Source: an uncultured Angelakisella sp. (GTDB lineage: Bacteria; Bacillota; Clostridia; Oscillospirales; Ruminococcaceae). From it: a stretch of 13,695 bases of DNA. Below are positions 7,948 through 13,695 of the stretch, one piece after another. Location of the stretch: assembly GCA_937914895.1 (NCBI GenBank), contig CALGIL010000281.1, positions 1 through 13,695 on the forward strand, in the 5' to 3' direction. The position numbers were made by a program, and so were the translations under genes. Numbering within the stretch: position 1 is the first letter of the stretch; each line of letters begins with the position of its first letter. The notes beneath the pieces are model-generated. The model saw only the letters and a list, made by a program, of their open reading frames with translations, was not told the DNA's origin and searched no databases.

Positions 7948-8746
7948 TCCCCTGCCCCTCCCCCCTGCTTTTGCCGCACAGCTCCCAAAGGAGGATGGAG
8001 GACGCCACGGCGGCGCCCAACGACTCGGTGCGCCCCGCCATGGGGATGTGCACCGTCCGGCCGCACCGGGCGACGGTCTGGGGCGAAAGGCCGGCCCCCT
8101 CGTTGCCCACCGCCACGGCGGCGCCGCCCCGGGGCAGCTCCCACACGGGCACCGAGCTTTTGTCCAGGGTGGCGGCATACACCGGCAGGTCCATGGCGTG
8201 CAGCCGGTCAATAAACCCATCCAGGGGCCCGCGGTGGATGGGCAGGCGGAAGACGCTGCCCATGGCCCCCCGCAGCACCCGGGGGGCGTAGCAGTCGGCG
8301 GCGTCGGGGGACAGCAAAAGGGCGTCGGCGCCAAAGGCGTCGGCGGTGCGGATGACGGCCCCCAGGTTGCCGGGGTCCTGCATATTTTCCAGCAGAAGAT
8401 AGCGCCCCCCGGGCCGAAGGTCCGGCGGGATTTCGTCCGGCGTCCGGCAGATGGCAAACACCCCCTGGGGGGTCTTGGTATCGCCCAGGGCGGCGGCCAG
8501 GTCCTCGCTGACGCCCAACACCGTCCCCGCCGCCGCCAGCACCGGCGTCAGGCGGCTTTGGTACCGCTCCAGGGCCGATGCGGTCACCAGCACCTGGGGG
8601 ATCTCCAGGCCGCAGCGGGCGGCCTCCTCACACAGGCGGGCGCCCTCGGCCGCGAAAAGACCGGCCTCCTTCCGCGCCCTGCGCTGTGTGGAAAGCTTCC
8701 GGTATGCCTTAATCCAGCGATTCTCTTTTGAGGTGATCCACTCCAC
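7940..8746 (-). CDS. SpoU/TrmH-family RNA 2'-O-methyltransferase
   Basis: A 268-residue SPOUT-class methyltransferase that should move a methyl group from S-adenosylmethionine to a ribose 2'-OH in rRNA or tRNA; the exact nucleotide cannot be read from sequence. Residues 1-105 form the substrate-binding domain (ITSKENRWIKAYRKL, then LFAAEGARL). The trefoil-knot domain has the three family motifs: Asn121/Asn127/Arg133 in LLLENMQDPGNLGAVIRTAD, GNEGAGL at 214-220, and IPMAGRTESLGAAVA at 234-248. The last usually reads ESLN, so Gly replaces Asn here. The start is a GTG at 8744-8746; a stop codon lies a few codons upstream in frame, and its ribosome site is weak. It follows rplT, as a similar gene does in other Firmicutes, and overlaps dprA by 8 bp. 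Confidence 0.93.
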   Translation of the reverse strand: MEWITSKENRWIKAYRKLSTQRRARKEAGLFAAEGARLCEEAARCGLEIPQVLVTASALERYQSRLTPVLAAAGTVLGVSEDLAAALGDTKTPQGVFAICRTPDEIPPDLRPGGRYLLLENMQDPGNLGAVIRTADAFGADALLLSPDAADCYAPRVLRGAMGSVFRLPIHRGPLDGFIDRLHAMDLPVYAATLDKSSVPVWELPRGGAAVAVGNEGAGLSPQTVARCGRTVHIPMAGRTESLGAAVASSILLWELCGKSRGEGQGNG

Positions 8747-8777
8747 CGGATACGTCCGCCCTTTCCTTCAAATAGCT

Positions 8778-8812
8778 AAGAAAACACGCCCGCATCCTGT
8801 GACACGAGCGTG
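8778..8812 (-). terminator. Probable intrinsic terminator after rplT
   Basis: On the minus strand CACGCTCG (8812-8805) can pair with CGGGCGTG (8792-8785), eight pairs with one G-U, around a 12-base loop, followed at once by TTTTCTT. It lies 12 bases after the rplT stop, the right place to end the infC-rpmI-rplT transcript. The stem is only moderately strong and the T-run is broken, so some readthrough into the methyltransferase gene is likely, especially as I see no clear promoter in the 31 bases before that gene. Confidence 0.65.
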
Positions 8813-8824
8813 ATGGGAACGGCT

Positions 8825-9178
8825 TTATCTGGCGGCCTTGGCCTGTTCCACCAAGGCGGAAAACGCAGCTTCGTCATGAATGGCAAGCTCCGACAGCATT
8901 TTGCGGTTGAGGTTGATGCCGGCCTTTTTCAGCCCGTTCATAAACTGGGAATAATTGATGCCGTTATTGTGGCAGCCGGCGGAAATCCGGGTGATCCAAA
9001 GCCTTCTGAAGTCTCTCTTGCGCTGTTTTCTGCCGATGTACGCGTAGTTGCCGGACTTCATGACGGCCTGTTTGGCCATTTTAAAATGAGTACCCTTGGC
9101 GCCAAAGTAACCCTTGGCAAGTTTTAGTACCTTTTTTCTTCTTTTACGGGTCATCATCGCTCTTTTTACACGAGCCAT
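8825..9178 (-). CDS. rplT: 50S ribosomal protein L20
   Basis: Ribosomal protein L20 of 117 residues, the family length. It binds 23S rRNA early and is needed for assembly of the large subunit. The sequence [24 protein letters not shown]... is strongly basic in the N-terminal extension, with conserved [17 protein letters not shown] and [10 protein letters not shown] in the globular half. A GGAGG site lies nine bases before the ATG at 9176-9178. It is the last gene of the infC operon, 42 bp after rpmI. In Bacillus subtilis L20 represses this operon by acting on the infC leader; a structured leader is present here too, so the same feedback is plausible but unproven. Confidence 0.99.
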   Translation of the reverse strand: MARVKRAMMTRKRRKKVLKLAKGYFGAKGTHFKMAKQAVMKSGNYAYIGRKQRKRDFRRLWITRISAGCHNNGINYSQFMNGLKKAGINLNRKMLSELAIHDEAAFSALVEQAKAAR

Positions 9179-9220
9179 CTCTTCATACCTCCATAGTTGG
9201 TCTTAGCCTAAAGTAGGTGC

Positions 9221-9418
9221 TTATTTGTAGGGGATGAGGTGCTTGATTGCCGCCACGTTGGTCTTGTCGGCATAGGTGGCCTGGCGCAGACCTCTTTTCC
9301 GCTTGGTGTCCTTCTTATTCAGGATATGGGACTTGTATGCTTTGGCCCGTTTGATTTTCCCGTTTTTAGTCACTCTAAAACGTTTTTTAGCCCCGGTGTG
9401 GGTCTTCAGCTTCGGCAT
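9221..9418 (-). CDS. rpmI: 50S ribosomal protein L35
   Basis: Ribosomal protein L35, 65 residues, very basic, part of the large subunit. It opens [20 protein letters not shown] and ends in KHLIPYK, both typical. The open frame reaches 26 codons further upstream, but the true start is the ATG at 9416-9418: the conserved protein begins there and an AGGAGG site lies eight bases before it. infC ends 22 bp upstream and rplT starts 42 bp downstream, the standard order for this operon. Confidence 0.99.
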   Translation of the reverse strand: MPKLKTHTGAKKRFRVTKNGKIKRAKAYKSHILNKKDTKRKRGLRQATYADKTNVAAIKHLIPYK

Positions 9419-9440
9419 TTTCTGTTTCCTCCTAAAGAAA

Positions 9441-9995
9441 TTACTTGCTGGCTTCGCCGGATTCCCCGGCGGCAGGCTTGGCGGGGGGCTTTGCATTCAT
9501 AAACATCACCATACTGCGGCCTTCCAGCTTGGGCATCCGCTCCACTGTCCCGTACTGCTCCAGCGCATCGACAAAGCGCTTCATAATGCCGTGGCCCAAA
9601 CTGGCATGGGCCATCTCCCGGCCGCGGAAACGGATGGAGACCTTGACCTTGTTCCCTTCGCCCAGAAAGCGTTTGGCGTGCCCCACCTTGGTATCAAAAT
9701 CATGGGTATCGATATTCAGGGAAAGTCTGATTTCCTTGATGTCGATGGTCTTTTGATTTTTCTTTGCTTCCTTCTCCCGTTTGGACTGCTCGAAGCGATA
9801 CTTTCCGTAGTCCATAATCCGGCAGACAGGCGGGGTGGCCTGAGGCGCGATCTTGACCAGATCCAGGTTTTTATTCAGGGCCTGGTCCAGCGCGGCCGAG
9901 GTCTGCATGATCCCCAGCTGGGACCCATCCTCGCCGATCACCCGGACCTCCTTATCCCGAATCGCCTCATTGATTTGCAGTTCTTTTGTTGCGAT
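9441..9995 (-). CDS. infC: Translation initiation factor IF-3, probable ATC start
   Basis: IF-3 keeps the ribosomal subunits apart and checks start codons on the 30S subunit. Starting at the ATC at 9993-9995 gives 184 residues: (M)[20 protein letters not shown] and so on. The N-terminal domain runs to about 70 ([18 protein letters not shown] linker) and the C-terminal domain carries [17 protein letters not shown] Pro/Ala/Lys-rich tail (after FMNAKPP) extends the end. ATC is favoured because AGGAGGTG at 10003-10010 stands seven bases before it, while the only nearby ATG (10011-10013) lies immediately upstream of that site and has no Shine-Dalgarno of its own. IF-3 genes are known for rare starts (ATT in Escherichia coli), which let IF-3 limit its own translation. 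With the ATG, the protein would be 190 residues. Confidence 0.96.
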   Translation of the reverse strand: MATKELQINEAIRDKEVRVIGEDGSQLGIMQTSAALDQALNKNLDLVKIAPQATPPVCRIMDYGKYRFEQSKREKEAKKNQKTIDIKEIRLSLNIDTHDFDTKVGHAKRFLGEGNKVKVSIRFRGREMAHASLGHGIMKRFVDALEQYGTVERMPKLEGRSMVMFMNAKPPAKPAAGESGEASK

Positions 9996-10002
9996 AGCAA
10001 AG

Positions 10003-10010
10003 CACCTCCT
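10003..10010 (-). promoter_or_regulatory. Shine-Dalgarno site that sets the infC start at ATC
   Basis: The minus strand reads AGGAGGTG, an eight-base match to the 16S rRNA 3' end. The spacer to the ATC codon at 9995-9993 is seven bases, which is ideal. The site directly follows an in-frame ATG, so a gene finder that allows only ATG, GTG or TTG would place the start wrongly. Confidence 0.85.
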
Positions 10011-10021
10011 CATTTTGATGC

Positions 10022-10055
10022 AAACAAAAGCACGGACGTATTCCATCGTCCGTGC
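10022..10055 (-). terminator. Terminator-like hairpin in the infC leader (possible attenuator)
   Basis: On the minus strand GCACGGACG (10055-10047) pairs perfectly with CGTCCGTGC (10038-10030), nine pairs, mostly G-C, around an eight-base loop, followed by TTTTGTTTG. It lies between the infC promoter and its ribosome site, so it would stop transcription before infC. In Bacillus subtilis this operon is controlled by L20-dependent premature termination in the leader, and this hairpin would suit such control. I could not identify a clear anti-terminator by eye, so regulation is inferred. Confidence 0.6.
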
Positions 10056-10172
10056 CCAATACGCAAAACCGGACTTTTCCCCTTGCGGAAAAATCCCGTC
10101 GCAGCTATTGACCATGCCCGCCCGGCGGCGGTGCAGGTGAGAACGATGTGGTTCTGCTTTGTTTTCTAGTGG

Positions 10173-10201
10173 ATGATACCACACTGCGTCTAAAAAGTCA
10201 A
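10173..10201 (-). promoter_or_regulatory. Sigma-A type promoter of infC-rpmI-rplT
   Basis: The minus strand has TTGACT (-35, 10201-10196) and TATCAT (-10, 10178-10173) with a 17-base spacer. Each box matches the consensus at five of six positions. It lies in the gap after addA and points at infC, so the operon is probably transcribed independently of addA. Confidence 0.8.
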
Positions 10202-10204
10202 GCC

Positions 10205-10267
10205 AGATATTAGATATGAGAAATCAGAATTGGCGGGAATAAAGCTTTCTGCCCTCTGACTTCTGAC
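10205..10267. repeat. Degenerate heptamer island between addA and infC
   Basis: On the plus strand 10205-10232 splits into four heptamers each starting AGA (for example AGATATT and AGATATG). After a short GC-richer centre, 10254-10267 holds CTCTGAC and TTCTGAC, which read on the minus strand are again AGA-type heptamers facing the other way. The result is an imperfect inverted arrangement of heptamers, AT-rich and unlike the surrounding DNA. It could be an intergenic repeat element or a remnant of one. It lacks the hairpin plus T-run of a terminator. The function is unknown. Confidence 0.4.
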
Positions 10268-10269
10268 CC

Positions 10270-13200
10270 CTATACAACACGCACCGCCTTGGAAAGAGCA
10301 AAAGAATACAGAAGCATCTCCCCGATGGGAAGCTCCAGGCGCTCCTCCAAAATTTCCTTGTACAAAAGCAGCTGCACCCGGTACCGCCGCAAAAGCTCCT
10401 CCGGGGTTTTTACATGGTCGGTTTTGTAATCGATGATAACGCCCCTGCCCCCTTCCACCAAAACGCAGTCGGCCACGCCCTGGACGGCGGTGCCGCCGGG
10501 GATGTCCAGCGCCGGGTCCACGGCCCGCAGCTCCTCCGGGGTAAATTCCCGCAAAAACCGGATCTCCCGGTAGACCGTGTCGGCGGACAGCACCCGCCGG
10601 CCCAGGGGCCCCTCAAAAAAGTCCCGCAGGGCGGCGCGGTCCACCTCCCGCACCTCCTCGGCGGTCATAAAGCCCTCCCGCCCCAGGCGCGAAAGCTCCT
10701 CCTCCAAATTTTCCGCCGCCTTTGCGTAATCCGAAAACTGCATAAATTTATGGGCGGCCACGCCCCGCTCCGCCGGGGTCATCCGCTGGCTGGTCAGGGC
10801 CTTGGGACGCCGCACAAACAGGAACTCCTCCTGGGCGGACCGGTGGGTCAGCTCCGACACCGACAGCTTGGAGGGGGTGGCCACATCCCGGGCGTAAGGA
10901 TATGTAAAGCCAAGTACCTTGTCAAGGGCTTCCAGGGCCTCCGGGTCCGGCGCCGCCTGCATCGCCTCCCCCGCCGCAGCCCTGGCTTCCTCTTCCTCCG
11001 CCGCCGTCCGGGGCAGCACCAGCCGAATGCGCCCCTGGGCGCCCTGCCAGGGCTGGGCCCCGCTTTGGTCCGAAAGGTCCGGGTGGTGGCAGAGGGCCGC
11101 GGTCAGCCAGTCCAGCAGGCAGGCAGCGCTGCGCACCGCCCAGGGCAGCAGCCGCCCGTTTTGGGCGGGCACCGTGGGGGCGCGCCGCCATTTTTTCAGC
11201 CCCTTGTCGCAGCCGGTCAGGTACAGGCGCTCCCGGGCGCGGGTCATGGCCACATACAGAATGCGCATCTCCTCGGACAGCATGGCCCGGCGGTTTTCCA
11301 GGCTCATGGCGGCCCGGGGCAGGGTTTCGTGCTGCACCATGCGCCGGTTGTCCCGGTATTTGCAGGCCACCCCCAGGTCTGGGTGCAGCTGGACGTCCTC
11401 GGACAGATCCCGAAAGTTAAAGCCCCCGCCGGTGCCCACAAAAAAGACCACGGGGAACTCCAGCCCCTTGGACTTGTGGACGGTCATGATGGAGACGGCG
11501 TTGCCCGCCGAGGCCGCCGCCCCGGGCAGGTCGGCCCCGTACTCCTCCAGGGCGTACAGGTAGGATAGGAAGTCGGAAAAATCCCCTCCGGTGGCCTCCC
11601 GGGCCGCCGCGTACTGCAGCAGCCGGCGCAGGTTGGCCTCCCGATTTTCGCCCTGGGGCATGGCCCGGGCTTTATATAGGGCGCCCCGGCGGGCGTACAG
11701 GGACAGCAGCACCTCCTGGGCCGGGGCCTCCATGGCCAGCCGCCGCAGGGCCCGGTAATCCTCCAAAAACTCGTCAAACCGCCCGTCCCCGTCCTCGGAC
11801 ATCCGGGTCACCGTCAGGTAGAGGGGTTCCCGTTTGCCCCCCACGGCCCGGATTTGGGCAAGGTCCTGGCTGGCAAAGCCGTACAGGGGGGACAGCAGCA
11901 CCTCGGCCAGCTCCATATCCAGCAGGGGGTTGGCCAGCAGCTTGAGGAGGGCCACCACCGGGGACACCTCCCGGGAATCCAGAAAGCCCCCGGACTGCTC
12001 CTCCCAGTGGCCGATCTGCAGGCGGTCCAGGGCCCCCGCGTAAATCTCTATCCAGGTGCGGGACCGCATGAGAATGCAGATGTCCCCCGGCTGGATGGGC
12101 CGGGGGCCGTCCCGCCCCTGCACCGTGGTGCCGGACGTCAGCAGGCGCCGGATCTCCATTGCCACATAGTCCGCCTCGGCCCTGCGGCTTTTTTCCGCGT
12201 CCTCCTCGGCGTCCAAAAGGGCCAGGGTAACCGGGACGGGCCCGGGGTCGTCAAAGACGGCCCGGGACACAAGGGCGTCCTCCTCCCCGTACTCCATCTC
12301 CCCCACGGTGGGGTTCATAATGGCCCGAAAGAGGTCGTTGACAAGGCCGGTGGTTTCGCCCCGGGTGCGAAAATTGGCCCCCAGGGCAATTTTGGCGGGG
12401 TACCGGGTGCCGTCATAGGTGGGATAGGCCTCCTTTTTGCGCAAAAACAGCTCGGGCCGGGCCTGGCGGAAGCGGTAGACGCTCTGTTTGACGTCCCCCA
12501 CCAAAAACAGGTTTTGCATTTCCCTGGAAATCGCCTGAAAAATCAGCTCCTGAATCTCGTTGGTGTCCTGGTACTCATCCACCAAAATAGCCTCGTAGCG
12601 CCGGGAAAGCTGCTGTGCCACGTCCGTGGGCCGCAGCGCGCCGTCCCGCTCCTCGTACAGCAGGGCCAGGGCGTAGTGCTGCTGGTCGTCAAAATCCAGC
12701 AGGCCGCGCTCCAGCTTTTCCCGGGACAGGGCCCGGTCAAAGGCCAGCAGCACCTGGGACAGCTTTTCGATCATGGGCCGCTGCAGCGCCGCATCCTGCC
12801 GGTACTGCCGCCCGTCCATAAGGAAGCACTTTTGCTGCAGGGTCTTTACAATCTCCTTGGTTTCACTCCGCAGGTCCGTTACCAGCTTCTTTTTTTCGGG
12901 GTAGGGGTAGCTGCCCGGCAGCCGGCCGATCTTGCCAAAAGCGGCGGCGGCAACAACCTGGCAGCAGCGGTCCCAGTCCCCCTCCTCCACCACGGCCAAA
13001 AGCCGCTCCAGCAAAGCCCGGTCCTCCAAAAAGGCGGGCAGATAGGCCTCCTCTATCTGGGATTCGCTGTGGAGCTCCCCCTGGGCCAGCTCACTGAGGG
13101 ACAGGGCGTACCCCAGGGCCTGGCGGGCATCGCTCAGCAGGATTTGCCCCCAGGGGGTCTCCTCCACCGGGGCGCCGTCGTCATAAAAGGTCAGGGCCCG

Positions 13201-13695
13201 GCGGAGCCACCCCTCGTAAAAGGGATGGTTGCGGACAAAGGCATAAAAGTCCAGGATGGTCTGTTCCAGCTTCTGGTCGCTGCGGGCGCTGGAAAGAAGC
13301 TCCGCCAGGTCCAAAAACGCCGGCGAGGCCTCCTCGTACATCTCCCGCAGCACCCCCTGCAGCACCTCCTGCCGCAGCACGCGAAGCTCCTGCTCCTCCC
13401 CCACCCGGAACTGGGAGGGCAGCCCCAGGCGGTGGAAGTAGCTGTGGAGCAGCTGGCTGCAAAAGGCGTGGACGGTACTGATCTGGGCGGATTCCAGCAG
13501 CAGAAGCTGCCGCTGAAGGTTGGGGCTGTCCGGCTCCAGGCGGCTTTGCTCCCAAAGGCGGGCGGCAATGCGCTGGCGCATCTCCTGGGCGGCGGCATTG
13601 GAAAAGGTGACCACCAGCAGCCGGTCGGCGTCCACCGGATGATGGGGGTCGGTGATGAGGCTGACCACCCGCTCCACCAGCACGGCGGTCTTGCC
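10270..13695 (-). CDS. addA: ATP-dependent helicase/nuclease subunit A (AddA), 5' end cut by right edge
   Basis: Superfamily 1 helicase with a C-terminal nuclease; with AddB it processes double-strand breaks and responds to Chi sites, the Firmicute counterpart of RecBCD. In view are 1141 residues, starting in the middle of Walker A (GKTAVLVERV), so roughly the first 35 residues are missing. Helicase motifs follow in order: TFSNAAAQEMR (Ia), STVHAFC, VDEYQDTN (II, about 370), LVGDVKQSVYRFRQA (III), LGANFRT (IV), TVHKSKGLEFPVVFF (V, about 740) and LYVAMTRARERLYL (VI, about 815). The RecB-type nuclease domain near the end has GVADCVLVE and IIDYKTD (about 1088), then a Gln in YRVQLLLY, so the active site looks whole. 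Motif order excludes plain PcrA/UvrD. addB would be expected just beyond the right edge. Any Met near the edge is internal, not a start. Confidence 0.97.
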   Translation of the reverse strand, partial: GKTAVLVERVVSLITDPHHPVDADRLLVVTFSNAAAQEMRQRIAARLWEQSRLEPDSPNLQRQLLLLESAQISTVHAFCSQLLHSYFHRLGLPSQFRVGEEQELRVLRQEVLQGVLREMYEEASPAFLDLAELLSSARSDQKLEQTILDFYAFVRNHPFYEGWLRRALTFYDDGAPVEETPWGQILLSDARQALGYALSLSELAQGELHSESQIEEAYLPAFLEDRALLERLLAVVEEGDWDRCCQVVAAAAFGKIGRLPGSYPYPEKKKLVTDLRSETKEIVKTLQQKCFLMDGRQYRQDAALQRPMIEKLSQVLLAFDRALSREKLERGLLDFDDQQHYALALLYEERDGALRPTDVAQQLSRRYEAILVDEYQDTNEIQELIFQAISREMQNLFLVGDVKQSVYRFRQARPELFLRKKEAYPTYDGTRYPAKIALGANFRTRGETTGLVNDLFRAIMNPTVGEMEYGEEDALVSRAVFDDPGPVPVTLALLDAEEDAEKSRRAEADYVAMEIRRLLTSGTTVQGRDGPRPIQPGDICILMRSRTWIEIYAGALDRLQIGHWEEQSGGFLDSREVSPVVALLKLLANPLLDMELAEVLLSPLYGFASQDLAQIRAVGGKREPLYLTVTRMSEDGDGRFDEFLEDYRALRRLAMEAPAQEVLLSLYARRGALYKARAMPQGENREANLRRLLQYAAAREATGGDFSDFLSYLYALEEYGADLPGAAASAGNAVSIMTVHKSKGLEFPVVFFVGTGGGFNFRDLSEDVQLHPDLGVACKYRDNRRMVQHETLPRAAMSLENRRAMLSEEMRILYVAMTRARERLYLTGCDKGLKKWRRAPTVPAQNGRLLPWAVRSAACLLDWLTAALCHHPDLSDQSGAQPWQGAQGRIRLVLPRTAAEEEEARAAAGEAMQAAPDPEALEALDKVLGFTYPYARDVATPSKLSVSELTHRSAQEEFLFVRRPKALTSQRMTPAERGVAAHKFMQFSDYAKAAENLEEELSRLGREGFMTAEEVREVDRAALRDFFEGPLGRRVLSADTVYREIRFLREFTPEELRAVDPALDIPGGTAVQGVADCVLVEGGRGVIIDYKTDHVKTPEELLRRYRVQLLLYKEILEERLELPIGEMLLYSFALSKAVRVV

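Larger units (their letters stand above)
9996..10166 (-). promoter_or_regulatory. Structured 5' leader of the infC-rpmI-rplT operon
   Basis: About 170 transcribed bases precede infC, counting from a start placed roughly seven bases after the -10 box. Besides the terminator-like hairpin, the minus strand has GGATTTTTCC (10096-10087) facing GGAAAAGTCC (10080-10071), ten pairs with one G-U around a six-base loop. A smaller CCGCC/GGCGG stem lies nearer the 5' end. The frame through this leader is open, but it does not resemble the IF-3 N-terminus and is read here as non-coding. An L20-binding leader is the obvious candidate by position; I cannot confirm a match to the known consensus. Confidence 0.6.

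Noticed and set aside
7948..8457. Open frame extending dprA upstream by 170 codons.
   Set aside because: This stretch encodes the SpoU methyltransferase in another frame with all its motifs. The dprA homology starts at the ATG at 7945-7947.
9996..10184. Open frame continuing infC upstream through the leader, giving a protein of about 247 residues.
   Set aside because: The extra part has no IF-3 likeness, begins within a few bases of the -10 box, and runs through two perfect RNA hairpins. The Shine-Dalgarno lies just before the ATC, not before any codon in this extension.
10414..11568. Plus-strand open frame (384 codons) opposite addA.
   Set aside because: Composition is that of an antisense shadow and it has no domain I can recognise, while addA keeps its full motif series across this interval.

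Overview
This 13.7 kb window is a run of chromosomal housekeeping genes. Every gene I can support lies on the minus strand, so transcription runs from the right end to the left. The DNA is GC-rich, with a strong G/C bias at third codon positions. Shine-Dalgarno sites of the AGGAGG type are clear before most genes, the helicase-nuclease is of the Firmicute AddA type, and tRNA m5U54 formation uses folate-dependent TrmFO. Together these suggest a GC-rich Clostridia member, plausibly Oscillospiraceae/Ruminococcaceae. The lineage is inferred from gene content and style, not measured.

Layout from right to left. (1) 13695-10270: addA, recombinational repair, cut by the right edge inside its Walker A motif. 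(2) 10269-10202: a short AT-rich non-coding island built of degenerate heptamers. (3) 10201-8778: the infC-rpmI-rplT translation operon, with a near-consensus sigma-A promoter, a structured leader of about 170 nt holding a terminator-like hairpin, infC apparently starting at a rare ATC codon, and a terminator after rplT. (4) 8746 to the left edge: eight tightly packed genes, namely an rRNA 2'-O-methyltransferase-like SpoU/TrmH protein, dprA, topA, trmFO, plsX, rnc, an Elp3-like radical SAM protein and the start of smc. Neighbours overlap by 4 or 8 bp or are 7-44 bp apart, so this block probably forms one operon or a few overlapping ones. A strong promoter-like sequence inside dprA may give topA and later genes separate expression.

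Functionally the left block mixes DNA topology and chromosome upkeep (topA, smc, dprA), RNA processing and modification (rnc, the SpoU protein, trmFO, perhaps the radical SAM protein) and the first step of phospholipid acylation (plsX). It looks like several conserved Firmicute neighbourhoods joined end to end: infC-rpmI-rplT-SpoU, dprA-topA-trmFO, and plsX-rnc-smc. No acyl carrier protein gene lies between plsX and rnc, where one is often found.

I found no mobile element, CRISPR array, phage gene, tRNA, rRNA or defence system, and no gene-free stretch above 300 bases. The points worth a second look are regulatory: the infC start codon and leader, the promoter inside dprA, and the heptamer island. 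I do not see a new biological system here.
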